Positions 8,651-17,711 are shown, counted from the stretch's first letter. The stretch: DNA of 64,000 bases from Aquimonas sp041395245 (GCA_041395245.1 JAWLAY010000017.1:1-64000); one strand, 5' to 3'. A program made the numbers and translations. The notes: generated from the letters alone by a model not told the origin.

Positions 8651-9604
8651 ATGAGCGAAGGCCTGAGCGCGCGCCAACTTTTCGATAGCCTTCAGGAACG
8701 CTTGGGGCTGCGCTGGGTTGCAGGCCAACGCGGTGAACGACGCCAACTTGACGCATCGGGTGACCTTCAGCAGCGACCCGCCCTGGTCGGCTATCTCAAC
8801 ACCATCCATCCCAACAAGGTGCAGATCATCGGCGCGGAAGAGCTGGCTCACCTCGACGGTCTGGCACCTCCACACCGCTGGGAAGTACTCGGCAAAGTCA
8901 TGCAGTCGCTGCCGCTGGCGCTGATTGTCACGCACGACCAGTCGATTCCTACCGACCTTCGCGACTCGGCCAACCAGCACGATTGTCCACTCTGGGTATC
9001 GCGCCATTCCGGCCACGAGTTGCTGACCTATCTGCAGTATCACCTAGCGCGTGCCGTCGCCCGGCAGGAAACACTGCACGGCGTCTTCATGGAGGTCTAC
9101 TCGATCGGGGTGTTGATCACCGGCGCATCGGGGTCGGGCAAGAGCGAACTGGCGCTGGAACTGATCACACGCGGCCATCGTCTGGTGGCGGACGATGCCA
9201 CCGAGTTCACACAGATTGCTCCCGATGTGCTGGATGGCACATGCCCCGTGTTACTGCAGGACATGCTGGAAGTGCGAGGCCTGGGCATTCTCGATATCCG
9301 ATCGATGTTTGGTGACACGTCGGTCAAACGGAACAAGTATCTTCGCTTGATCGTGCACCTGGAACGTCACGACCCCCAGGTGGACGCAAGGCCAATGGAC
9401 CGTCTGTACGGGGACGTGGGACAACGCCGCATCCTCGATATCGATATTCCGCAGATCACCCTACCGGTCGCCCCTGGGCGGAATCTCGCGGTGTTGGTCG
9501 AGGCAGCCGTCCGTTCGCACCTCCTCAAATCCAAGGGTATCGATGCAGCGCAAACCTTCATCGACCGTCAGGCCCACCAAATGCGCAGGCTGAAGACATG
9601 CTAG
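8651..9604 (+). CDS. hprK: HPr kinase/phosphorylase
   Basis: Bifunctional enzyme that phosphorylates and dephosphorylates Ser46 of HPr. The N-terminal domain (about 1-130) is followed by Walker A GASGSGKS at residues 158-165, the paired aspartates DD at 181-182, and the HprK signature LLQDMLEVRGLGILDI at 201-216. ATG 8651 gives the standard 317-aa length; the frame is open further upstream but overlaps ptsN. The 3' end overlaps rapZ by 7 nt. The target HPr, with a Ser at position 46, is encoded three genes downstream. Confidence 0.95.
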   Translation: MSEGLSARQLFDSLQERLGLRWVAGQRGERRQLDASGDLQQRPALVGYLNTIHPNKVQIIGAEELAHLDGLAPPHRWEVLGKVMQSLPLALIVTHDQSIPTDLRDSANQHDCPLWVSRHSGHELLTYLQYHLARAVARQETLHGVFMEVYSIGVLITGASGSGKSELALELITRGHRLVADDATEFTQIAPDVLDGTCPVLLQDMLEVRGLGILDIRSMFGDTSVKRNKYLRLIVHLERHDPQVDARPMDRLYGDVGQRRILDIDIPQITLPVAPGRNLAVLVEAAVRSHLLKSKGIDAAQTFIDRQAHQMRRLKTC

Positions 9605-10509
9605 ATGACACAGGATCGACACCCGCAAGGCGGACCCGTTCCGAGTCACGACTCGTCGTCGTCAGCGGACTGTCCGGGTCTGGCAAGAGCGTTGCCCTGC
9701 GCACGCTGGAGGACCTCGACTACTACTGCGCGGACAACCTTCCCGCCGCCTTGCTGCCGCAATTCGTCGAAACCGTCATCGGCAATGACCGCGACCATCC
9801 ACCCAGGCTGGCGGTGGGTATCGATATCCGCAACCACGCACAGGACCTTCAGGATCTGCCGCATGCACTATCCGCCATCGGCGCGAGTGGTGTGGAATGC
9901 GAACTTCTGTTCCTCGATACCCGCGATGATGTGCTCATCAAGCGCTTCAATGAAACCCGTCGTCGACATCCGTTGAGCAAGGACGGTTTGCCACTGGCCG
10001 AAGCCATTGCCAGCGAGCGTCAACGCCTCAAACCACTGATCGCCATCGCAGACAGGGTGGTCGACAGCAGTGACTACAACGTCCATCAGTTGCGCAGATG
10101 GGTCACCACCGAGCTTGCCATCGATGCGCATGCGGGACTTTCCATCCTGTTCGAGTCATTCGCCTATAAACATGGCGTGCCGGCTGACGCCGACTTCGTT
10201 TTCGATGTTCGTTGCCTGCCCAACCCCCACTGGATTCCTGCCCTGCGTCCGCTGTCCGGACGCGACAGTGCGGTGAGCGCGCATCTGGATGAGCAACCGC
10301 TGGTACGTGATTACATCGATCAGGTCATCCAGTTCCTCGACACCTGGTTGCCGCGATTCGAAAACGACAGCCGCAGCTATGTCACGGTCGCGTTCGGCTG
10401 CACGGGAGGACGGCATCGTTCCGTGTTTTGTGCGGAGCGTCTGGCGGCCCATTGCCGACGCAATGGCCGTGAGCAGGCGATGACGTTTCATCGGGAGTTG
10501 GAAGGATGA
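9598..10509 (+). CDS. rapZ: RNase adapter protein RapZ
   Basis: P-loop protein which in enterobacteria binds GlcN6P and guides RNase E to the sRNA GlmZ, controlling GlmS. Walker A GLSGSGKS is at residues 24-31, followed by LEDLDYYCADNLP. The conserved C-terminal RapZ domain contains FGCTGGRHRSVF. The length is 303 aa (E. coli 284). The stop overlaps the next gene as ATGA. Whether a GlmZ-like sRNA exists here cannot be seen, so the exact role is inferred from the family. Confidence 0.93.
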   Translation: MLDDTGSTPARRTRSESRLVVVSGLSGSGKSVALRTLEDLDYYCADNLPAALLPQFVETVIGNDRDHPPRLAVGIDIRNHAQDLQDLPHALSAIGASGVECELLFLDTRDDVLIKRFNETRRRHPLSKDGLPLAEAIASERQRLKPLIAIADRVVDSSDYNVHQLRRWVTTELAIDAHAGLSILFESFAYKHGVPADADFVFDVRCLPNPHWIPALRPLSGRDSAVSAHLDEQPLVRDYIDQVIQFLDTWLPRFENDSRSYVTVAFGCTGGRHRSVFCAERLAAHCRRNGREQAMTFHRELEG

Positions 10510-10913
10510 CCGAACCCACTGCGACCGTCGGTGTATTGCTGATCAGTCATGTCGGAATCGCCAGCGCCATTCATGCGGCCGCCAGCCGTATGCTCGGCAC
10601 CTTGCCACTTCGGAACGAGGTTCTAGAGGTGGCATTCGATGCCGATCTGGAGCAGTTGAGCAAACACATGGACCAGCAGTTGCGACGTCTTGATCAAGGC
10701 GCAGGGGTACTGATCCTGACCGATCTTTACGGTGCCTCGCCAAGCAACCTCGCGGAACGCTTTGATCGCGGCCGTGTGCATACCCGTCGGGTGTCAGGGC
10801 TCAACCTGTCCATGCTGATGCGGGTCATGAACTATGCGGAACTGTCGCTCGATGAGCTGGTGTCAACCGCCGTGCAGGGCGCCCGGGGTGGCGTGGTGAT
10901 TGACCGTGCTTGA
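10506..10913 (+). CDS. mannose-family PTS EIIA domain protein
   Basis: A free-standing EIIA of the mannose family. The phosphorylatable histidine is His15 in LLISHVGIA, and the core contains VLILTDLYGASPSN. At 135 aa it has no IIB, IIC or IID partner in the window. It is coupled to rapZ by ATGA and overlaps the HPr gene. The absence of a permease suggests a regulatory phosphate acceptor, as reported for similar ptsM/manX-like genes in xanthomonads and other proteobacteria. Confidence 0.9.
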   Translation: MTEPTATVGVLLISHVGIASAIHAAASRMLGTLPLRNEVLEVAFDADLEQLSKHMDQQLRRLDQGAGVLILTDLYGASPSNLAERFDRGRVHTRRVSGLNLSMLMRVMNYAELSLDELVSTAVQGARGGVVIDRA

Positions 10914-11175
10914 GCGCGAGGTCACCGTCATCAACAAGCTGGGGCTACACGCGCGAGCCTCCTCGAAGCTGGTGCAGTTGCTGTCGACATTTCGCGCCAA
11001 CGCCTTTCTCCTGGGGCGCGGCCGGGAAGTAAACGCCAAGAGCATCATGGGCGTGATGCTGCTGGCCGCTGCGCAGGGCAGCACGCTGACGCTGCGGATC
11101 GACGGCGAGGATGAAGCGGTCGCGATGGAAGCCGCCGTCGCTCTGTTCGAACGCTATTTCGACGAGGGCAGCTGA
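10906..11175 (+). CDS. ptsH: phosphocarrier protein HPr
   Basis: Small phosphocarrier between Enzyme I and EIIA proteins. GTG 10906 is chosen; with it the canonical numbering falls out exactly, with His15 in LGLHARAS and Ser46 in AKSIMG. Ser46 is the HprK target, and hprK is in the same operon, so both phosphorylation inputs are present. The product has 89 aa. An upstream TTG at 10900 is an alternative. The stop overlaps the ptsI start as TGATG. It could equally be named NPr (ptsO). Confidence 0.92.
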   Translation: MLEREVTVINKLGLHARASSKLVQLLSTFRANAFLLGRGREVNAKSIMGVMLLAAAQGSTLTLRIDGEDEAVAMEAAVALFERYFDEGS

Positions 11176-12899
11176 TGAGACACGTCCTGCAAGCACAGGG
11201 GGCATCCCGAGGGCTTGCGCTTGGACGTGCGCGCGTCAGACAGAGCCAGGTATTCGAGGCCGCACCCGAGTTGATCTCGCCGCAGGCGGTGGATGGGGAG
11301 GTTGAACGACTGCATCTGGCCTTCGATGTCGCCCGATCCGAGCTGATGGAGATGCGTCAGCGACTGCAAGGTGCGTTGGCGCACGAGTTGGGCGAGTTCC
11401 TCGATTTGCACGGACTGATTCTGGACGACCCCGAGCTTTTGCATGGGCTGGACGATCTGATCCGCAAGGCCAACTACAGCGCGGACTACGCCCTGAGGCT
11501 GCAGCGCGATCGCTTGGCTTCGGTGTTTGAAGGCATCGATGACCCCTACATGCGCAGTCGCCGAGAGGATCTCGATCACGTCATCGGTCGTGTGCACGCC
11601 GCCTTGCATCGCAACCCGGGAAGTGATGTCATCGGTCTGGCTGGCGATGTACTGGTCGCCGACAGCGTCGCACCGTCGGAACTGGCGCAACTGACCGAAC
11701 GCGGTGTCGTAGCGGTGATCACGACACAAGGCAGCGCGCTGTCCCACAGTGCGATTCTTGCGCGCAGCCTGCATCTTCCGTTGGTGGTCGGCGCGCACGA
11801 CGCCTTTGCAAAAATCGCTGATGGCGACGCGCTGCTCGTCGATGGCGCCAGCGGCGAAATCACCATCGAACCGGACGCCGATGATCTGCGACGGTTCAAG
11901 CATTTGCAGCGCGAAACAGCGCGCGACAGAAAGGCCTTGCAACGGCTGCGCGACGCCGAAACCATCACCCTGGATGGCACGACGATCCGACTGTTTGCCA
12001 ATGCCGAGTCGCGTGACGACGTCGCTCAGGCCTACGAGTTGGGCGCATCAGGGGTTGGCCTGTATCGAACCGAGTTTTTGTTCCTGCAGGGTCGAGAATC
12101 CCCCGATGAAGACCAGCAGTTCCTCGCCTACCGCGATCTCGTAATGGGGATGCGCGGAAGGCCCGTAACGCTGCGTACGCTCGATCTCGGCGCTGACAAG
12201 GCAGACAGCGCGGGTATCTGCGTGCAAGGCGAACCGAATCCCGCCCTGGGCGTGCGCGGCGTTCGCCTCTCGCTTTCACAACCTCAACTGTTTCGTACCC
12301 AGATGCGCGCCCTGCTGCGCGCCTCGGCCTACGGCAAGATGAATATCCTCGTCCCCATGGTGAGCTGCCGTGAGGAGATTTCTGCAGTACGCCAGTTGAT
12401 CGCACGCTGCAGGGATGAACTGCACGACGAGAATCATGCCGTGGCAAAGCAGGTCAATCTTGGGATCATGGTAGAAGTCCCCGCTGCGGCATTGGCGCTG
12501 CCCCAACTTGCGCACGATTGTGACTTTCTTTCGGTGGGAACCAACGATCTGGTGCAATACCTGCTGGCCATGGATCGCGGCAACGAGGCACTGGCCCGAT
12601 CCAACAGCCCCTTGCATCCCGCTGTACTTCGCGTCCTGCGAGACATCCTCAAGTTCGGACAACGACGCGGCGTTCCCGTCTCCATCTGCGGAGAAATGGC
12701 GGGCGAACCCGTATACACCGCACTGTTGCTGGGTCTGGGCCTGCGGGACTTCAGTCTGCACCCCAGCAATTTGCTTGAAGTTCGACGGCGCATTCGCGAG
12801 GTGGCGCTGAGCGACTGCCAACGTCTGTGTCGACGCCTGCTGGCGGCCAAGGATCGAGGCCAGATGGAGAGATTGCTGCGCGGTGTTGCCGGTGGATAG
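11175..12899 (+). CDS. ptsI: phosphoenolpyruvate-protein phosphotransferase (Enzyme I)
   Basis: Takes phosphate from PEP and hands it to HPr. The swivelling phosphohistidine domain has its active histidine at about residue 191 in ALSHSAILARSL. The usual GGRTSH context is changed to TQGSALSH, so the loop just before the histidine has diverged. The C-terminal PEP/pyruvate barrel shows YRTEFLFL, GVRGVRLSL, GTNDLVQY and CGEMAGEP. At 574 aa without an N-terminal GAF domain it is the PtsI rather than the PtsP (EI-Ntr) layout. Confidence 0.93.
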   Translation: MRHVLQAQGASRGLALGRARVRQSQVFEAAPELISPQAVDGEVERLHLAFDVARSELMEMRQRLQGALAHELGEFLDLHGLILDDPELLHGLDDLIRKANYSADYALRLQRDRLASVFEGIDDPYMRSRREDLDHVIGRVHAALHRNPGSDVIGLAGDVLVADSVAPSELAQLTERGVVAVITTQGSALSHSAILARSLHLPLVVGAHDAFAKIADGDALLVDGASGEITIEPDADDLRRFKHLQRETARDRKALQRLRDAETITLDGTTIRLFANAESRDDVAQAYELGASGVGLYRTEFLFLQGRESPDEDQQFLAYRDLVMGMRGRPVTLRTLDLGADKADSAGICVQGEPNPALGVRGVRLSLSQPQLFRTQMRALLRASAYGKMNILVPMVSCREEISAVRQLIARCRDELHDENHAVAKQVNLGIMVEVPAAALALPQLAHDCDFLSVGTNDLVQYLLAMDRGNEALARSNSPLHPAVLRVLRDILKFGQRRGVPVSICGEMAGEPVYTALLLGLGLRDFSLHPSNLLEVRRRIREVALSDCQRLCRRLLAAKDRGQMERLLRGVAGG

Positions 12900-13212
12900 C
12901 AGTGGAGTGCTATTGCTCGTTCTGCTTGCGACGGGCGTCTGGTGGTACAGCAACCACAACGCCTACGAACTTGCCCGCCAGCTTGGTGCCGAGGTCTGCG
13001 CGCGAGCGGCTGTGCAGTTTCTCGACCACACCGTCAGTCTCCATCGCCTTCGCCTGCGTCGAGACGATGACGGCCGCGTGCGGATCTACCGAATCTATCG
13101 GTTTGACTATTCGACGGATGGACTGTCGCGCCAAAGCGGTCAGCTGGCCCTGCTTGGATCACGCGTGCTGTGGGTCAGCGAGATTGCGGCCGACCGCGAC
13201 CCGCTTACTTGA
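12883..13212 (+). CDS. DUF3301 domain-containing protein
   Basis: A 109-aa protein with one N-terminal hydrophobic helix (GVLLLVLLATGVWWYSN), then a soluble part with FLDHTVSLHRLRLRR and YRFDYSTDG, the pattern of DUF3301. The function of this family is unknown. The start is a GTG or TTG inside the end of ptsI, so it is probably cotranscribed with it. It converges on sspB with a short overlap (13205-13212). Confidence 0.8.
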   Translation: MLPVDSSGVLLLVLLATGVWWYSNHNAYELARQLGAEVCARAAVQFLDHTVSLHRLRLRRDDDGRVRIYRIYRFDYSTDGLSRQSGQLALLGSRVLWVSEIAADRDPLT

Positions 13213-13639
13213 CCACACGCAACCAGGGCGCCTTCTTCGGCGGTTCGTCGTCACCCGTGGGTCCCGTTTCATCGGCGACTGCAGGCAAGGTGGTCTCGGG
13301 ATCATCTGGCGGCAGCATCATGCCCTGCCCGGTTTCCTGCGCATAAATCGCCAGGATTGCGGCGACAGGCACGTCGATGGACTGGCTTACGCCCGAGAAA
13401 CGCGCCAGAAAGCGAATCGCGTCATTGCCCATATCCAGACCACTGACTGCACGATAGGCGATATTCAAAACCACACGCCCCTCCTTGATTGTCTGCGGTG
13501 GCACCCGAACTCCCGGCAGGGTTCCATCCACCAACAAGTAGGGCGTCATTCCGTTGTCCTCGATCCACGCATGAATGGCCCGAAGCAGGTAGGGGCGATT
13601 GGAGGTCATGGCGGGGGGCGAATGGTTGGCGTCTGACAT
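13205..13639 (-). CDS. sspB: ClpXP protease specificity-enhancing factor SspB
   Basis: Adaptor that binds ssrA-tagged and other substrates and delivers them to ClpXP. The folded domain contains RPYLLRAIHAWIEDNG, TPYLLVD, VVLNIAYRAV and ARFSG. The acidic linker ends in the basic-hydrophobic ClpX-binding tail PWLRVVK. ATG 13639 gives 144 aa; 13648 and 13609 are also possible starts, and no clear Shine-Dalgarno site decides. sspA, which usually sits between petC and sspB, is absent, and a hairpin separates sspB from petC. Confidence 0.9.
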   Translation of the reverse strand: MSDANHSPPAMTSNRPYLLRAIHAWIEDNGMTPYLLVDGTLPGVRVPPQTIKEGRVVLNIAYRAVSGLDMGNDAIRFLARFSGVSQSIDVPVAAILAIYAQETGQGMMLPPDDPETTLPAVADETGPTGDDEPPKKAPWLRVVK

Positions 13640-13750
13640 GATGGTCAACTCGAGTCGATGGCCGGGACCATGATGGCACGGCGGGCAAGGGTGATCTTAA
13701 GGGCGCCTACGGCCGCTGGTGATCAGCAACGGTGACAATCCTTTAACGCC

Positions 13751-13778
13751 GAAAGGCACTCCCGACGGAGTGCCTTTC
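13751..13778 (-). terminator. rho-independent terminator downstream of petC
   Basis: A perfect 12-bp stem, GAAAGGCACTCC with GGAGTGCCTTTC, around the tetraloop CGAC. It lies between the petC stop (13802) and sspB. Reading the minus strand, the stem ends in CCTTTC with a short T-rich tail, so it would end the petABC transcript. Confidence 0.7.
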
Positions 13779-13801
13779 GAAAACCGCAAGGCCGATGTTG
13801 A

Positions 13802-14545
13802 TCAGTGAATATCGCGCCAGTATTCGGCTTTCAACAGCCAGGCGAGGAAGGTGAAAACGGCCAGGAACAGGATCACCCAAATGCCGATCGCTTCGCGCTT
13901 CATTGCAGCCGGCTCACCGACATAGTTGAGGAAATTGGTGATATCGCGAACTACACCGTCGTATTCCTCGGCGCTGAGACGCCCTGCAGGCGCCAACTGG
14001 AAGCCCGAAATATGCTCTGTACCATGTTCGTCCTGTCCGTAGACGGCGCGCTGCGTGCCCTGCAGGTCCCAAAGCACATTGGGCATACTGGCACCGGGCA
14101 GCAGGGTGTTGTTCCAACCGCTGGGACGCGACTCATCGACGTAGAACGACTTCAGGAAGGTATAGGTCCAATCGGGACCACCGGGCTTGGCCCGCGCGAC
14201 CAGGGACAGATCCGGCGGCGCCTTGCCAAAGAAAGCCGTGCCATCCGCAGGTGCCATCGAAGACTTGATCGTGTCACCGAACTTCGCACCATTGAAGTTC
14301 AGCCAAGTCTGAACCTCATCCTCGGTCAGACCGATATCCGCCGCCATCCGCGAATATCGCTGATAGCCCAGCGAATGGCATCCGGCGCAGTAGTTCATGA
14401 AGTACTTCGCGCCACGCTGCAGCGATGCCTGATCACCAAGGTTGACGTGCGACTCCATCAAGGCACCGCCACCGGACGCCTGGCTGCCGATTGAGGCAAA
14501 GCCAAGAACCAGTGCAACAAAGGGGGCAAGAATGCGATTAGTCAT
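13802..14545 (-). CDS. petC: cytochrome c1 of the bc1 complex
   Basis: Haem c subunit of ubiquinol-cytochrome c reductase, carrying electrons from the Rieske centre to soluble cytochrome c. A signal peptide (LAPFVALVLGFASIGSQA) is followed by the haem motif CAGCH near residue 54. The second haem ligand is probably the Met in GASMPN. A C-terminal membrane anchor (GIWVILFLAVFTFLAWLL) precedes the tail EYWRDIH. Length 247 aa. It overlaps petB by 8 nt. Confidence 0.96.
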   Translation of the reverse strand: MTNRILAPFVALVLGFASIGSQASGGGALMESHVNLGDQASLQRGAKYFMNYCAGCHSLGYQRYSRMAADIGLTEDEVQTWLNFNGAKFGDTIKSSMAPADGTAFFGKAPPDLSLVARAKPGGPDWTYTFLKSFYVDESRPSGWNNTLLPGASMPNVLWDLQGTQRAVYGQDEHGTEHISGFQLAPAGRLSAEEYDGVVRDITNFLNYVGEPAAMKREAIGIWVILFLAVFTFLAWLLKAEYWRDIH

Positions 14546-15782
14546 GGCTGCTCACCCGTTCTGGCACTGGCTTGTAGGAATCCCACTGTGTCCACAGCGG
14601 CATGAAGAGGAAGAATGCGAAGTAATAGGCCGTAAAGATCTGTGCCATCAGCTTCTGCAAGTCGCTGCCCGACTGCATGCCCAGCCACGCCAGCGACACG
14701 AAGGCCACGACAAAAACCGAGATCAGCAGCTTGGACAGGGGACCGCGATAACGGATCGACTTCACCGGGCTGCGGTCCAGCCACGGCAGCAGGAACAGGA
14801 TCATCACCGCACCGCCCATCACGATGACACCCGCCAACTTGTCCGGCACCGCACGCAACATCGCGTAATACGGGGTGAAGTACCACACCGGCTTGATGTG
14901 ATCCGGTGTGACCATCGGATCGGCCGGAATGAAGTTGTCGTATTCGAGGAACAAGTCACCGAACGTGGGCGTGAAGAAGATGATGAACGCGGCAATGATC
15001 AGGAAAAAGCCCACGCCAAAGATGTCTTTCACCGTGTAGTACGGATGGAACGGAATGCCATCCAGCGGCTTGCCGTTCTCGTCCTTCTTCTTCTTGATGT
15101 CGACGCCTTCCGGATTGTTCGAACCCACCTCGTGCAACGCTGCCAGATGCAGAACCACCAGCAGCAGCAATACCAGAGGCATGGCAATGACGTGCAGAGC
15201 AAAGAAGCGATTCAGCGTCGCATCCGAGACGAGGAAGTCGCCACGAATCCATTCCGTCAGATCACCACCAATCACCGGGATCGCACCGAACAGATTGATG
15301 ATCACCTGCGCACCGTGATACGACATCTGACCCCAAGGCAACACATAGCCCATGAATGCTTCGGCCATCAGGGCGAGGAAGATCGCCACGCCGATCACCC
15401 AGACCAGTTCGCGCGGCTTTTTCGATGATCCGTAGATCAGCCCGCGGAACATGTGCAGATAGACCACGATGAAAAACAGCGACGCACCCGTGGAATGCAT
15501 GTAGCGCAGCAGCCAGCCCCACTCCACGTCGCGCATGATGTACTCGACCGAGGCAAACGCCTCGGCGGCACTGGGTTTGTAGTTCATCGTCAACCAGATA
15601 CCGGTGACGATCTGATTGACCAGCACCAGCATGGCCAGCGAACCAAAGTAGTACCAGAAGTTGAAGTTCTTCGGCGCGTAGTATTTGGCGAGATGCTTGT
15701 CCCAGGCCTCCTTGAGGCTGGGCGCACGTTCGTCCACCCACTGCACCGCACCCTCAACCGAACGTTCGATCAGACCGGCCAT
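14538..15782 (-). CDS. petB: cytochrome b of the bc1 complex
   Basis: Membrane subunit with haems bL and bH and the quinol oxidation and reduction sites. At 414 aa it is a full-length bacterial cytochrome b with about eight helices. Haem-ligand histidines are seen in RYMHSTGAS and VVYLHMFRG and in the later helix FALHVIAMP. The quinol-site motif appears as PADPMVTP. It is coupled to petA by TGATG and overlaps petC. Confidence 0.97.
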   Translation of the reverse strand: MAGLIERSVEGAVQWVDERAPSLKEAWDKHLAKYYAPKNFNFWYYFGSLAMLVLVNQIVTGIWLTMNYKPSAAEAFASVEYIMRDVEWGWLLRYMHSTGASLFFIVVYLHMFRGLIYGSSKKPRELVWVIGVAIFLALMAEAFMGYVLPWGQMSYHGAQVIINLFGAIPVIGGDLTEWIRGDFLVSDATLNRFFALHVIAMPLVLLLLVVLHLAALHEVGSNNPEGVDIKKKKDENGKPLDGIPFHPYYTVKDIFGVGFFLIIAAFIIFFTPTFGDLFLEYDNFIPADPMVTPDHIKPVWYFTPYYAMLRAVPDKLAGVIVMGGAVMILFLLPWLDRSPVKSIRYRGPLSKLLISVFVVAFVSLAWLGMQSGSDLQKLMAQIFTAYYFAFFLFMPLWTQWDSYKPVPERVSSHD

Positions 15783-16381
15783 CAGGCAGCTCCTTGTGTA
15801 TCGACGCCAATCTGCAGCGTGTTGTCATCGAGGAATTGGTGCGCCGGCACGCGCAGGTTGGCCGGCGCAGGCACGCCCTGATAAACGCGACCCGCGAGAT
15901 CGAAGCGTGAGTTGTGACAGGGGCAGTAGAAGCCACCCTTCCAGTCCGCATCAAACGGCTGCGCGACCACTTCCGGCTTGAACAAGGGCACACAGCCCAG
16001 ATGCGTGCAAATGCCCACCAACACGAGGTACTCGGGCTTGATGGAACGATGGGCGTTCTTGGCGTACGCGGGTTGCTGGTCCGGGTTGTCCGAATTCGGG
16101 TCACGCAGGCGTCCGTCTTCGCCCGGCAAGGCCTTCAGCATTTCTTCCGTTCGTCGCACGACGAACACAGGTTGGCCACGCCACGTAATGCGCAGCAACT
16201 GCCCTGACTGCAGCTTCGAGATGTTCTCGGTGACCGGGGCACCCGCCGACTGCGCACGTGCGCTGGGTTGCCACGAACTCAAGAAAGGAATGGCTGCAGC
16301 CATTGCACCTGCGCCCCCCACCACGGCGGTGGTAGCGGTCAGGAAACGGCGGCGGCCTGGGTCAACACCTTGGTCAGCCAT
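15782..16381 (-). CDS. petA: ubiquinol-cytochrome c reductase iron-sulfur (Rieske) subunit
   Basis: High-potential [2Fe-2S] subunit of the bc1 complex. The twin-arginine signal (RRRFLTATTA) and hydrophobic anchor precede the Rieske motifs CTHLGC and CPCHNS, both intact. ATG 16381 is preceded by GGAG on the minus strand and gives a normal 199-aa protein; the frame stays open another 228 nt upstream with no protein-like sequence. It is first in petA-petB-petC and divergent from the DegS-like protease gene. Confidence 0.96.
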   Translation of the reverse strand: MADQGVDPGRRRFLTATTAVVGGAGAMAAAIPFLSSWQPSARAQSAGAPVTENISKLQSGQLLRITWRGQPVFVVRRTEEMLKALPGEDGRLRDPNSDNPDQQPAYAKNAHRSIKPEYLVLVGICTHLGCVPLFKPEVVAQPFDADWKGGFYCPCHNSRFDLAGRVYQGVPAPANLRVPAHQFLDDNTLQIGVDTQGAA

Positions 16382-16508
16382 GCGGCTCTCCACGTCACAC
16401 AGGAAAATGAGCGATCCACGCGCTCCCTTCCGGTGAGCGGTGGCGACGGAACCCGAATAGTTTAGGCGACACCCGCGACAGCGACAACGAACACGTGACG
16501 AAGGCACA

Positions 16509-17672
16509 ATGCGACTCTTGTCGACCCTGTGCCCGATGCCCCACGTGAAGCGATACGGATGGTTCCTGCTGCAAAGTGTCGTTGCCGGTCTGGCGGCCGC
16601 CTTTGTCATTTCTCAATTTTTCCCTGCTGCCGTGCGCACCATGCAGGCCAACAGCACGCTGACTGAGACCGCCAGCCTGCCGGTGGTCTCCTATGCCGAC
16701 GCGGTCGCGTCGGCTGCGCCAGCGGTCGTCAGCATCTACGCTGACAAGCTGATCACCGAACAGACGTTGATCCGTGTGCCCAGCAACTCCACCGTGCAGC
16801 GATTCTCGGGACTCGCCTACGGCCCGCCGCGCACCCGCCTTGAACGCGCACTCGGCTCGGGCGTCATCGTTACCGAGGACGGTTATGTGCTCACCAATCA
16901 CCATGTGATCGCCGGTGCCAGCCAGATTCGGATCGCCTTGTGGGATGGTCGTGTGACACAGGCGAACCTGATCGGCAGTGACGCCGATACCGATCTGGCG
17001 GTACTGAAGATGGAAGGCTCCGCCTTGCCGGCGCTGCCACTCGATGCCGAAGTTCCCAAGCGGGTCGGTGACGTGGTGCTGGCGATCGGCAACCCGTTCG
17101 GCTTGACCCAGACAGTCACGCAAGGCGTTATCTCCGGCCTCGGTCGAAATCAGCTCAATCTGCGTGCCTACGAGGACTTCATCCAAACCGACGCCGCGAT
17201 CAACGAAGGCAACAGCGGCGGTGCGCTGATCAATGCGCGCGGCCAACTGATCGGCATCAACACGTTTGTGCTGGGTCGGATCAACGGCGCCGAGGGCATT
17301 GGGTTTGCGATACCGATGAGCACCGCCAGCGCCGTATTCGAGGAAATCAAGCAACACGGCGTCGTGGTTCGCGGGTGGATGGGAGCCGAGTATGGTGACG
17401 CTCCCTTGCTGCCTGGCAGCCTCGACGCCGACGCACCACGTGGTGTCGCGTTGACGGCCCTCTATAGCGGCGGACCGGCCCATGCCGCCGGGCTGAAGTC
17501 CGGCGACGTACTGCTCCGCTTCAATGGCGAAGCCATCACCGACCAAGCGGATCTTCGTCTGCGGGAAGCCGCCATGCCGCCTGGCGAAAAGGTCCAAGTC
17601 GCCGGTCTGCGCGCGGGTGTTCCCTTTGAAGCGACGCTGGTGCTCGGCCAACGTCCGATAATGAGCAATTAA
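16509..17672 (+). CDS. DegS/AlgW-like periplasmic serine protease (S1C, one PDZ domain)
   Basis: Membrane-anchored HtrA-family protease of the kind that starts RseA/MucA cleavage in envelope stress. An N-terminal anchor helix (FLLQSVVAGLAAAFVISQFF) leads into a trypsin-like domain with His in TNHHVIAGA (about 132), Asp in TDLAVLKM (about 162) and Ser236 in NEGNSGGAL. One PDZ domain covers about 290-380. A start at 16536 is also possible. The single PDZ and anchor favour DegS/AlgW over DegP; the target is inferred. Confidence 0.88.
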   Translation: MRLLSTLCPMPHVKRYGWFLLQSVVAGLAAAFVISQFFPAAVRTMQANSTLTETASLPVVSYADAVASAAPAVVSIYADKLITEQTLIRVPSNSTVQRFSGLAYGPPRTRLERALGSGVIVTEDGYVLTNHHVIAGASQIRIALWDGRVTQANLIGSDADTDLAVLKMEGSALPALPLDAEVPKRVGDVVLAIGNPFGLTQTVTQGVISGLGRNQLNLRAYEDFIQTDAAINEGNSGGALINARGQLIGINTFVLGRINGAEGIGFAIPMSTASAVFEEIKQHGVVVRGWMGAEYGDAPLLPGSLDADAPRGVALTALYSGGPAHAAGLKSGDVLLRFNGEAITDQADLRLREAAMPPGEKVQVAGLRAGVPFEATLVLGQRPIMSN

Positions 17673-17711
17673 CGTACCGACAACCGCGGAGAACGCCCTG
17701 AGCGTCAGCGC

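Noticed and set aside
16395..17651. A 418-codon open frame on the minus strand
   Set aside because: Antisense to the DegS-like protease, which has its full catalytic triad and PDZ domain.
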